NCBI GenBank assembly: GCA_964613615.1
Contig: CAZTIB010000073.1
Location: forward strand, 1 to 8,092
Direction: 5' to 3'
DNA length: 8,092 bases
Origin: J054 sp964613615
Lineage (GTDB): Bacteria; Pseudomonadota; Gammaproteobacteria; Steroidobacterales; GCA-2729495
Both the position numbers and the translations under genes were made by a program. The notes under the pieces are model-generated. The model had not been told where the DNA came from. It was given only the letters and a program-made list of their open reading frames with translations, and did not search any database. Shown here piece by piece: positions 1 to 5,675 of this stretch; within the stretch, counting starts at the first letter, position 1; each line of letters begins with the position of its first letter.

Positions 1-2
1 AA

Positions 3-257
3 GCCCTGATGGAAATGCAGGGCCCGTTGCTGTTGTCGACGGTCCTGACGGGGTTCAGCCTGCTGGGCCTGATGGTGATGGCAGTCGGCCTCTTTCTCAG
101 CGACCTCGTACCCAAATGGTGCGCAGTCATGATCTTTATCGGCAGTCTGATGATGAGTGTCTTCATAGACGTTGATAACCTGATGTTCATCGGTGCCCTT
201 GTGACTTTCGTCGGCATGGCGCCGATCGGCTGGATGTTGTTCAGGGGACAATACTGA
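3..257 (+). CDS. Multi-pass membrane protein, C-terminal part (5' end outside window)
   Basis: I do not recognise the family with certainty. The frame is open to the left edge (codons GCC and CTG precede the ATG at 9), so this is probably the tail of a longer membrane protein; the ATG at 9 could also be a genuine start of an 82-residue protein. Counting from that ATG, three hydrophobic stretches are visible at about residues 7-30, 37-53 and 58-78, each long enough to span the membrane. They are separated by short loops with few charges (SDLVPK, DVDN) and followed by a short tail ending in RGQY. No catalytic or binding motif is visible. The stop codon TGA (255-257) directly abuts the inverted repeat at 257-323, which may end transcription. 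The membrane location is well supported; the function is unknown. Confidence 0.6.
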   Translation, partial: ALMEMQGPLLLSTVLTGFSLLGLMVMAVGLFLSDLVPKWCAVMIFIGSLMMSVFIDVDNLMFIGALVTFVGMAPIGWMLFRGQY

Positions 258-323
258 AAAATCGGGTCGAACCTGATTCTCTTGCCGATCATTCGGGAGA
301 AAACTCGGTTCGACCCCGTTTTT
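257..323. repeat. Imperfect inverted repeat, possible terminator or REP/MITE-like element
   Basis: The left arm 257-273 (AAAAATCGGGTCGAACC) is complementary to the right arm 307-323 (GGTTCGACCCCGTTTTT), with one T-G wobble and one C-C mismatch over 17 positions. An inner pairing, TTCTC (277-281) with GAGAA (297-301), extends the stem. The structure starts at the stop codon of the upstream gene and ends in a run of six T (319-324), as expected for an intrinsic terminator on the + strand. Arms of the type AAAATCGGGTC...GACCCCGTTTT also resemble the mobile palindromes that I associate with REP-type transposase families; this second reading is from memory and needs a genome search. Confidence 0.6.
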
Positions 324-384
324 TGCCCACGCAGCGTGAACTGGTTCCCAGCCAGGCAGGCCGTTCTCCGGCAGATTGGCGGGC

Positions 385-684
385 ATGGACCCGGCAAGCG
401 CATACCAATTCGGCCAGGCGATCGCGGACGCGCGCCAGGCCGCGCGTCGCTTGTGGAAGACGATGCTCCCCCTCGGTCGCAGCAGCGCCTGGTTCGTCCT
501 CGGCTACTGGCGCTTCGACAACCCGAGCGCGAAGCTGGTTGACCAGACCTTCAGCGCGATCCGGGAGCACGAGGCCTGCCTGTCCTACGAGGGTTTCCGG
601 AAGCCGGCAGATGAGGCCTGGGCAGAGTGGTTGCTGTACGCGTCCATAGCCGAAGTCCGTCGTCAGACAGACGGGCTCGCATAG
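385..684 (+). CDS. Hypothetical protein, about 99 residues, no recognised family
   Basis: The ORF encodes a soluble protein rich in Ala, Arg and Trp, with no signal peptide or membrane segment. I chose ATG 385 over an in-frame TTG at 376; neither has a convincing Shine-Dalgarno sequence. The middle (LGRSSAWFVLGYWRFDNPSA) is hydrophobic and aromatic, and the flanks look helical and amphipathic (QAIADARQAARRLWKT; SAIREHEACL; AEWLLYASIAEVRRQ). This gives the composition of a small folded helical protein rather than a random frame. No function can be proposed. It stands alone between the inverted repeat and the 156-base gap before the next gene. A 144-codon frame on the opposite strand (289-723) covers it; its product is rich in Arg, Ala and Pro without hydrophobic pattern, so I prefer the + strand, with moderate confidence. 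Confidence 0.45.
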   Translation: MDPASAYQFGQAIADARQAARRLWKTMLPLGRSSAWFVLGYWRFDNPSAKLVDQTFSAIREHEACLSYEGFRKPADEAWAEWLLYASIAEVRRQTDGLA

Positions 685-840
685 CGTCTCCAGGGCTTGC
701 TCTTTCTGTCGCGCCGGGCGCACGTGCTTGCCGCGACAGGCTTCTCACTCAGGTGCACCCGAAAGTGCAGCGACTTTTCACCCTTGATCCTCAAGTCTGT
801 GTTAGCGTGAGCAATACAAGGCAAATAGCGTATTTTGGTT

Positions 841-1029
841 ATGGCAAGACGAACTCCGCAGACTCATGCGAAGCGACAACGTGAGGTCGCCAAGGCAGAA
901 AAGCGTCGGGAAAAGGCCGAGAAGAGGGCTCTCAGGAAGTCCCTCAAGTCACAAGACCCAGACGAAGAATCGGGCAGTGCGAACCCCGAGGTTGCGGGAG
1001 AACCTGAACCCGAGGCCCAGCAAAACTAG
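841..1029 (+). CDS. Small Lys/Arg-rich protein upstream of the RRM gene
   Basis: The product is 62 residues of very uneven charge. Residues 1-36 are strongly basic and predicted helical (MARRTPQTHAKRQREVAKAE, then KRREKAEKRALRKSLK), while residues 39-60 are acidic and disordered in character (DPDEESGS, GEPEPEAQQ). The opening RRTPQTHAKRQRE block resembles small conserved proteobacterial proteins of unknown function that I recall next to RNA-binding or cold-shock genes. The basic helix suggests nucleic acid or ribosome binding, which is inference. ATG 841 was chosen over an in-frame TTG at 835 because it gives the family-like start MARRTP; there is no clear Shine-Dalgarno sequence upstream. 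The RRM gene follows after 33 bases on the same strand, so the two are probably co-transcribed. Confidence 0.72.
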   Translation: MARRTPQTHAKRQREVAKAEKRREKAEKRALRKSLKSQDPDEESGSANPEVAGEPEPEAQQN

Positions 1030-1062
1030 GCCCTTAAGAGTAGACGCAAATCGGCGACGTGA

Positions 1063-1338
1063 ATGAATAAGCCTAATGTTACGACGAAGCTGGTGGTGCG
1101 GAATCTTTCGCCGCGTATGACCGCCGAGGGATTGAGTAGCGTGTTTTCAGCCCACGGTGCGGTGCGATCCGTCAGGTTGGCGACGGACATCATGACCGGG
1201 TGTTGCCGTGGCTTCGGCTTTGTCAGCCTGGACGAGTTGGAGACCGGCGCGGCGATCGATGCGCTGGACGGGAGCAGTGTGGGTGGTCGCGTGATTCGCG
1301 TGGCCGTGGACCGGAAGCCGGAGCGGGTGCAGCGGTAA
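1063..1338 (+). CDS. RNA-binding protein with a single RRM domain
   Basis: This 91-residue protein is essentially one RNA recognition motif, of the type found in short bacterial glycine-poor RRM proteins. RNP2 is LVVRNL (residues 10-15) and RNP1 is RGFGFVSL (residues 49-56), with the expected spacing and beta-alpha-beta pattern (MTAEGLSSVFSAHGAV, then SVRLATD). The two central aromatic positions of RNP1, Phe51 and Phe53, that stack on RNA bases are present. The aromatic residue usual at the second position of RNP2 is Val11 here, and the last RNP1 position is Leu rather than Phe or Tyr, so binding may be weaker or of different specificity. The C-terminal tail (DRKPERVQR) is basic. It acts in the cytoplasm, presumably on mRNA or small RNA; the targets are unknown. 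It follows the small Lys/Arg-rich gene and faces the cop operon end on, with a hairpin between them. Confidence 0.93.
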   Translation: MNKPNVTTKLVVRNLSPRMTAEGLSSVFSAHGAVRSVRLATDIMTGCCRGFGFVSLDELETGAAIDALDGSSVGGRVIRVAVDRKPERVQR

Positions 1339-1344
1339 GCTGGT

Positions 1345-1379
1345 GGAAATGGACAGCACTTCTTTCAAGTGCAGTTTCC
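1345..1379. terminator. Possible bidirectional terminator between the RRM gene and the cop operon
   Basis: The 50-base gap between two convergent genes holds a hairpin. Its inner stem is GCACTT (1356-1361) with AAGTGC (1367-1372) around a CTTTC loop, and its outer stem is GGAAA (1345-1349) with TTTCC (1375-1379). The outer stem gives short A and T runs on either side. There is no long T tract, so termination strength is uncertain. The position, 7 bases after the RRM stop and 10 bases after the peroxidase stop, is what one expects of a shared terminator. Confidence 0.45.
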
Positions 1380-1388
1380 CGCCTGGTG

Positions 1389-1868
1389 TCAGTCCGCGGT
1401 CCGCGAAAGAAATTCGCCGATCGCTGCAGGAGTGTCCTTGGGAGCGAAACGCTTCACCGGTGCGCCGTTTTCATCAAACAGGAACTTGGTAAAGTTCCAC
1501 TTGATCCTGGTACTGCCCAGCAGTCCCGGAAGGGCGTTGGCGGCATATTGGAAAATCGGGTCAGCCTGTTTGCCGTTGACCTCGAGTTTTTTTGACAACG
1601 GAAAGCTCACTCCGTAGTTCAACTGACAAAAAGCTCCAATGTCATTGTCGGACCCGGGCTCCTGGGCGCCGAACTGGTTACAGGGAAAGCCGATGACTGC
1701 CAGCTTGTCGGCCTGTTCTTCGAATAATGTCTGCAACTCTGCATACTGGGGTGTGAAGCCACATTTGCTGGCGGTGTTCACCAGCAATACCTTCCTGCCC
1801 TGCAGTTGACCCAGTTTGAGCATTTCTCCGTTGTTGAGCTGCACCTCAAAATCATACAAGTGGGCCAT
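1389..1868 (-). CDS. Glutathione peroxidase family thiol peroxidase (thioredoxin-dependent type)
   Basis: The 159-residue protein reduces hydrogen peroxide or lipid hydroperoxides. All family signatures are present: NTASKCGFTPQY with peroxidatic Cys36, GFPCNQFGAQEPG (60-72) with the tetrad Gln69, and KWNFTKFL (123-130) with tetrad Trp124 and Asn125. Cys81 (GAFCQLNYG) lies where the resolving cysteine of 2-Cys, thioredoxin-dependent members sits, so thioredoxin rather than glutathione is the likely reductant (inference). The catalytic residue is Cys, not selenocysteine. Length is typical and there is no signal peptide, so it should be cytoplasmic. ATG 1868 is preferred over ATG 1892 because it has GGAG five bases upstream and a family-like N terminus (MAHLYDF); the earlier ATG would overlap copB. 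It is the last gene of the cop operon, 14 bases after copB. Confidence 0.93.
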   Translation of the reverse strand: MAHLYDFEVQLNNGEMLKLGQLQGRKVLLVNTASKCGFTPQYAELQTLFEEQADKLAVIGFPCNQFGAQEPGSDNDIGAFCQLNYGVSFPLSKKLEVNGKQADPIFQYAANALPGLLGSTRIKWNFTKFLFDENGAPVKRFAPKDTPAAIGEFLSRTAD

Positions 1869-1882
1869 GTTCACTCCGTTTT

Positions 1883-2611
1883 TCAGAACCATGCCGTCAG
1901 GCCGAGCACGAGTCCCCAGCTGCTGCGGTCTTCCCCCGCGTCGCTGAGCAGACCGCGCGTATCGCCCAGGGCCGTTTCGTAGCTCAGGCCCAGGTACGGC
2001 GCGAACTCCGGCAGTACCTGGTAGCGCAATCGTAAGCCAGTTTCCAGCTTGCTGGGCCCCCGGCCCACGTTGAGTTCAGAGACCTGGGTGAACGCGAAAT
2101 CCAGTTCTGCTCGCGGCTGCAGGATCCAGCGTTGGGTGAAGCGCAGGTCGTACTCCAGTTCGAGGCGGGCCGACGGATCACCGTCTTCGCTGATGAACGC
2201 GGATGCTTCGACGGCGATTCGGTAGGGAGCTAATCCTTCCATTGCTACCACCGCATAGCTCTTGGACGGATTCGGTCTGAGGTCGTGGCGCAGCCCCAGC
2301 TGTAGATCCCAGTAGGGCAGGATCGCGCGGCTGAAGAGCAATTGCAGCTCCGCTTGCTCGAGTCCGTCGTCGGTACTGTCCTCACCCTTGGTCTTGAACC
2401 AGAGCTTGTTCAGATCGCCGCCGACCCAGCCTTCGGCCTCCCAGGCCAGCGCGTTGTCACCGTCACGCAGCTGCCCTTCGAGACGGTCGACAGAGAAATA
2501 GGTGATGACTGGTGGTGCCCCCATGCCCATGTCCGTTGCGGCAGCGTCAATGGCGACCAGCACCAGCAGTGCGATGGCAAGATGCCACCGTCGTAAGTCA
2601 CGCGTGACCAT
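1883..2611 (-). CDS. copB: Copper resistance outer-membrane protein CopB
   Basis: The 242-residue protein belongs to the CopB/PcoB family, which acts with CopA in periplasmic and outer-membrane copper resistance. A signal peptide is visible (basic start VTRDLRR, hydrophobic core 11-21, likely cleavage after Ala-Ala-Ala at 23-25). Family blocks follow: EAEGWVGGD, LWFKTKGE, AELQLLFSRAI, YWDLQLGLRHD, RLELEYDLR, LQPRAELDF and LSYETALGDTRGL. Alternating beta strands and the terminal Phe fit an outer-membrane barrel. The family usually carries a Met/His-rich N-terminal stretch; here it is reduced to TDMGMG, so the protein is shorter than PcoB or Pseudomonas CopB (roughly 300 residues). ATG 2611 has GGAGG six bases upstream and lies within the last codons of copA (14-base overlap), which indicates translational coupling. 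Confidence 0.94.
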   Translation of the reverse strand: MVTRDLRRWHLAIALLVLVAIDAAATDMGMGAPPVITYFSVDRLEGQLRDGDNALAWEAEGWVGGDLNKLWFKTKGEDSTDDGLEQAELQLLFSRAILPYWDLQLGLRHDLRPNPSKSYAVVAMEGLAPYRIAVEASAFISEDGDPSARLELEYDLRFTQRWILQPRAELDFAFTQVSELNVGRGPSKLETGLRLRYQVLPEFAPYLGLSYETALGDTRGLLSDAGEDRSSWGLVLGLTAWF

Positions 2612-4304
2612 CGTTCACCTCCCCGGCAGGCTCGCTGACCACCACCGTGCGCATCATCCCCGCTTTCATGTGCAGCAAAAGGTGGCAGTGGAAGGCCCAG
2701 CTGCCCGGCGCGTCGGCGGACACCAGCACCGAGAGCCGTTCCGCCGGCTTCACACTCACCGTGTGCTTGCGCGGCCGCGGCGTCTGGCCATTCTCCAGTT
2801 CCATCCACATCCCGTGCAGGTGAATCGGGTGGTCCATCATCGTGTGGTTGATGAATACCAGCCGCAGCCGTTCACCGTGCGCCATACGCACGGGTTCCAT
2901 ACGTTCGGAGATGTTCTGGCCGTCGAAAGACCACATGTAGCGATCCATGTTGCCGGTCAGGTGCAGCCAGATTTCCCGCGTCGGCTCGCGCTGGTCATAG
3001 AAGGCCTCGCGCGCGCGCAGGTTGGCGTAAGTCAGCACGCGGTGATCGAGCCCGGCCAGGCCGGTGCCGGGTTCGGCGATGCGGCTGACGGGGGAGGTCA
3101 CTACATTCGCGACGCCGGCGCTTTTCCTGGGCTTCCAGGACGGCGGATTGACGGGCGTTGGTGGCTCTTCGTCAACGGCGGCACGTTGTGACATCGCTGC
3201 GTGATCCATACCGGCGTGCTGCGAGTGATCCATGCCGCCGTGGCCCATATCGGTCATCGTGCGTTCCGGCGGCGGGCGCAGTGGCGGCACTGCGGCGCGC
3301 AATTCCGGCGACGGGGTCAGCTGCCCGACCGCCATGCCGGAGCGGTCCATGGCTTCGGCCACGATCGCGTAGGCACGGTCCGGACCGGGTTCGACGACCA
3401 GATCGAGGGTCTCGGCCACCGCAATCTGCACTTCGTCCACGGTCACCGGGGCCACATTCTGGCCGTCGGCCTGGATCACCGTCATCGGCAGGCCGGGGAT
3501 ACGCAGATTGAAATAAGTCATCGCCGATGCGTTGATCACGCGCAGCCGCACCCGTTCGCCAGGCTGGAACATGCCGGTCCAGCCGTCGGTGGGCCCATGG
3601 CCGTTCAACAGGTAGGTGTAGGTGACACCGGTCACGTCGGCGATGTCACTGCGCGCCATGCGCATGCGTTCCCATTCAAACTGGTTGGCGCGGTCGCGCA
3701 GATCGGCCAGCGTGGGCTGACGGCGGTTGTAGTACTCCCCGTACTTTTTTAGTTTCGCGTAGACGCGCGCGGGGTCTTCGAAACTCCAGTCCGACAGTAC
3801 GATCACCAGTTCGCGATCCGTGGGCACTGGCTCTACCCCCGCAGGGTCGACAATCAGCGGCGCATAAACGCCCAGCTGTTCCTGGAAACCGGAGTGACTG
3901 TGATACCAGTACGTGCCGTTCTGTTGGGCGCGGAAGCGATACTCAAAGGTTGCGCCTGGCTGGATGCCCGGGAAACTGACGCCAGGTACGCCATCCATCT
4001 CCGGCGGCAGCAAGATGCCGTGCCAGTGCAGGGAACTGTCTTCGTCGAGTTCGTTGTGGACGCGAAGGACGACATCGTCGCCTTCGCGCATGCGCAGCAG
4101 CGGCCCCGGGACTGTGCCGTTCACGCTGACGGTACGAGCCGCGCGCCCGTCGATGTTCAGTGCCTGCCGACGGATGGCGAGATCGAACTCGCGCCGGGGT
4201 GCGCCCGCGTTACCGGTCAGTGCCCATGCGGGCAACAAACCCGGTGCGGCCAGCAGGGCGCCCGCACCGGGGCCAGCCTGCAGCAATCTGCGTCGCGAAA
4301 TCAT
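2598..4304 (-). CDS. copA: Multicopper oxidase CopA, copper resistance, Tat-exported
   Basis: The 568-residue periplasmic multicopper oxidase oxidises Cu(I) and binds copper. The N terminus MISRRRLLQAG is a twin-arginine signal followed by a hydrophobic stretch ending in AWA, so it is exported folded by Tat. All four copper-ligand clusters are present: HWHG (93-96), YHSHSG (134-139), HPIHLHG (492-498) and HCHLLLHMKAGM (539-550), which includes the type 1 Cys540 and probable axial Met550. A Met/His-rich stretch (about 350-371, with MGHGGMDHSQH and AGMDHAAM) lies before the third cupredoxin domain, as in other CopA proteins, and probably holds extra Cu(I). ATG 4304 is preferred because AGGA lies eight bases upstream and the Tat motif then sits at the N terminus; an in-frame ATG at 4340 would add 12 residues. 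The gene follows the small Cys/His protein by 83 bases and overlaps copB. Confidence 0.96.
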   Translation of the reverse strand: MISRRRLLQAGPGAGALLAAPGLLPAWALTGNAGAPRREFDLAIRRQALNIDGRAARTVSVNGTVPGPLLRMREGDDVVLRVHNELDEDSSLHWHGILLPPEMDGVPGVSFPGIQPGATFEYRFRAQQNGTYWYHSHSGFQEQLGVYAPLIVDPAGVEPVPTDRELVIVLSDWSFEDPARVYAKLKKYGEYYNRRQPTLADLRDRANQFEWERMRMARSDIADVTGVTYTYLLNGHGPTDGWTGMFQPGERVRLRVINASAMTYFNLRIPGLPMTVIQADGQNVAPVTVDEVQIAVAETLDLVVEPGPDRAYAIVAEAMDRSGMAVGQLTPSPELRAAVPPLRPPPERTMTDMGHGGMDHSQHAGMDHAAMSQRAAVDEEPPTPVNPPSWKPRKSAGVANVVTSPVSRIAEPGTGLAGLDHRVLTYANLRAREAFYDQREPTREIWLHLTGNMDRYMWSFDGQNISERMEPVRMAHGERLRLVFINHTMMDHPIHLHGMWMELENGQTPRPRKHTVSVKPAERLSVLVSADAPGSWAFHCHLLLHMKAGMMRTVVVSEPAGEVNDGHA

Positions 4305-4387
4305 TTTGAGAGTCCTGTCGTCATGAATAACCGGGCGCATCCCAGCACCTGGGGAGAACCGGCAGGGCCGGTCAGGCGGACGGCAGG

Positions 4388-4762
4388 TTAATCGCGGAGA
4401 ATGTCGTGCCGGGCCACGGGCGTGGCAGCATCAAGACAGGGTGGGGCCCGTGGCCCGATGGAAGTGACAGCGACAGGTGTCGCCGCAAACTGCAGCCGGT
4501 AGGCGGGGCTCAGGGCTATGGGGTCCTGGCTTTCGTCGTCGCCGAGCCGGGTGCTGGCGGGGGCCCAATCCAGAGTTGGCGAATCAGGCGCCGGGTTGGA
4601 CTCGCAGCCCAGCGCGCAATCGGCGTCGTGCAGACCTGGCGCATCCGTATCGGAATGACACGGGGTCGGGGCTTGATGGGCCGCCGCCCCAAGGCTGGGG
4701 AGGCCGCCAAGCAGCAAGGCTAGAGCGACGCAGCAAAAGGCGATGTGGCGGGCAACGAGCAT
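4388..4762 (-). CDS. Small exported Cys/His protein, first gene of the cop operon (CopL-like)
   Basis: The 124-residue protein has a clear signal peptide: hydrophobic core at about residues 8-21, and a likely cleavage after Ala-Ala-Ala (26-28). The mature part opens with a metal-binding-like cluster, Cys35-His36, His45, Cys49 and Cys53 (within PCHSDT and DADCALGCE). The rest is Pro/Ala-rich and low in complexity, with one more Cys near residue 109 (APPCLDA) and a short tail, ARHDILRD. The layout resembles CopL, the small Cys/His protein just upstream of copA in Xanthomonas and needed there for copper induction of copAB. Similarity is in architecture and position only, so an unrelated copper-binding periplasmic protein is also possible. 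ATG 4762 has AGG eight bases upstream. It leads the operon, and the divergent region to its right should carry its promoter. Confidence 0.68.
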   Translation of the reverse strand: MLVARHIAFCCVALALLLGGLPSLGAAAHQAPTPCHSDTDAPGLHDADCALGCESNPAPDSPTLDWAPASTRLGDDESQDPIALSPAYRLQFAATPVAVTSIGPRAPPCLDAATPVARHDILRD

Positions 4763-4850
4763 GGCCTGAACCTTACGCAGGGGCGGCCCCTGGCCGCAAG
4801 GGCCAGTGCCGCAATCAGCGCCTTGCGCGGCCCCCCGGGCTGGCCTGAAG

Positions 4851-4889
4851 CGGGCTCCCGGAGCGGCATTTTTTGGCGCCGGGAGCCCG
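4851..4889. promoter_or_regulatory. Perfect 11-bp hairpin in the cop/bactofilin divergent region
   Basis: CGGGCTCCCGG (4851-4861) is exactly complementary to CCGGGAGCCCG (4879-4889), with a 17-base loop that contains a T6 run (A6 on the minus strand). It lies 88 bases upstream of the CopL-like start codon. If the cop promoter is to its right, the hairpin would be part of the cop leader RNA. A second, smaller stem, CTGGCC (4790-4795) with GGCCAG (4801-4806), lies closer to the start. No T tract follows the 11-bp stem on either strand, so a plain terminator is unlikely. An operator or leader-RNA role is inference. Confidence 0.4.
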
Positions 4890-5040
4890 GTTGGCGGGGT
4901 ATCCCCAAATCATGCCGACTCTTGGTAATATGTCCGCTAACGGCCCAACATCGTTAGAAAAAACGGGCTGGCCGGAGACCGAAAGCGGAACAAAGAAAGC
5001 GCCCCGGCGGGGCCGATAACAAGACGTCGCATCGACAACC

Positions 5041-5046
5041 AGGAGG
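5041..5046 (+). promoter_or_regulatory. Ribosome binding site for the long bactofilin form
   Basis: AGGAGG lies seven bases before ATG 5054, a near-ideal Shine-Dalgarno match that supports the upstream start. Confidence 0.8.
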
Positions 5047-5053
5047 GAGCGTC

Positions 5054-5632
5054 ATGTTTGAACGTGGCAAGAAGGATTCGCCCGACACGGGCACGGAAGA
5101 ACACGGCCAGCAGGGTGGCTGGAGCAACTCAGACAAAAAGGAGCCGGTCATGGCATCTAGCAGCGCAAATCAGGGTCTCGCCGCCATCGGGCGTTCGATT
5201 CGTATTAACGGTGACCTCCAGGGTGACGAAGACCTGCGAATCGAAGGCGAAGTGAACGGCACGGTCCGTTTGAACAACAACACTGTGACGATTGGGCAGG
5301 AAGGCAAGATTCGGGCCGACGTGTACGCCAAGTCCGTCGACGTGGAAGGTTCGGTCGAGGGCGATCTTTACGGTGCAGAACACATCAGCATTCGCAAGTC
5401 TGCCAGGGTGCAGGGCAACGTCATTTCACCTCGCGTGAGTCTTGAAGACGGTGCGCGCTTCAAAGGTTCCATTGAAATGGATCCGGAGGCCGTGAAGTCT
5501 GCCCTCGGCGAATCGACACATGCGCCGAGTGCGAACCCGAAGGCTGCCAACGGCAAGTCCGCGTCACAGCCGACACCCATTGCCAGTCCAAAAGCCGCCA
5601 GTGCCGATCCTGCAGTGGTCGCCAAGAGCTAG
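5054..5632 (+). CDS. Bactofilin (polymer-forming cytoskeletal protein)
   Basis: The 192-residue protein belongs to the bactofilin family (DUF583), which polymerises without nucleotide into beta-helical filaments that scaffold envelope and cell-shape proteins. The core lies at about residues 43-143: repeated short beta turns such as IRINGDLQGDEDLRIEGEV, TVTIGQEGKIRADV, KSVDVEGSVEGDL and ARVQGNVISPRVSLEDGAR, with Gly at regular intervals. The N-terminal tail opens with MFERGKK, matching the short start motif that targets bactofilins to the membrane. The C-terminal tail (about 152-192) is a low-complexity Ala/Pro/Ser/Lys stretch. ATG 5054 has AGGAGG seven bases upstream. A second in-frame ATG at 5150 (residue 33) has AGGAG six bases upstream and would give a form without the tail. 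A methyltransferase-like gene follows after 43 bases. Confidence 0.95.
   Translation: MFERGKKDSPDTGTEEHGQQGGWSNSDKKEPVMASSSANQGLAAIGRSIRINGDLQGDEDLRIEGEVNGTVRLNNNTVTIGQEGKIRADVYAKSVDVEGSVEGDLYGAEHISIRKSARVQGNVISPRVSLEDGARFKGSIEMDPEAVKSALGESTHAPSANPKAANGKSASQPTPIASPKAASADPAVVAKS
5139..5143 (+). promoter_or_regulatory. Internal ribosome binding site for a possible short bactofilin form
   Basis: AAAAAGGAG ends six bases before the in-frame ATG 5150. The product would start MASSSANQG and keep the whole polymerising core but lose the 32-residue N-terminal tail. The match is as good as that of most true starts in the window. Whether it is used cannot be seen from sequence. Confidence 0.45.
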
Positions 5633-5675
5633 TCCGGACAGCGAAGGTGAAGTCCCCCGTTGGTGAGTGCTCGGC

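Larger units (their letters stand above)
4763..5053. other. Divergent intergenic region between the cop operon and the bactofilin gene
   Basis: This 291-base gap separates genes transcribed away from each other, so promoters for both should lie here. It holds the 11-bp hairpin, the small stem at 4790-4806, and a short palindrome GGGGTATCCCC (4896-4906). A TAATAT (4926-4931) on the + strand resembles a -10 box but has no matching -35 at 16-18 bases. The minus strand shows no good sigma-70 promoter that I could recognise. I see no CueR-like or CopR-like operator with confidence. No ORF in the gap looks coding. Confidence 0.6.

Noticed and set aside
289..723. 144-codon minus-strand frame
   Set aside because: It overlaps the + strand ORF 385-684. 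Its product is Arg/Ala/Pro-rich and lacks a hydrophobic core, so it is less protein-like, though not excluded.
745..840. Possible promoter before the small Lys/Arg-rich gene (TTGATC at 784)
   Set aside because: No -10 box at a suitable distance and no clear Shine-Dalgarno before ATG 841; not enough to call.
2502..3752. Long + strand frames (2502-3191 and 3201-3752)
   Set aside because: Both mirror copA; their His/Arg-rich products are typical antisense shadows of GC-rich genes.
4358..4372. ACCGG/CCGGT stem between the CopL-like gene and copA
   Set aside because: Only 5 bp with a 5-base loop; too common in GC-rich DNA to call an attenuator.
3894..4391. 165-codon + strand frame
   Set aside because: Antisense to the copA N-terminal half, with no motif or ribosome binding site.
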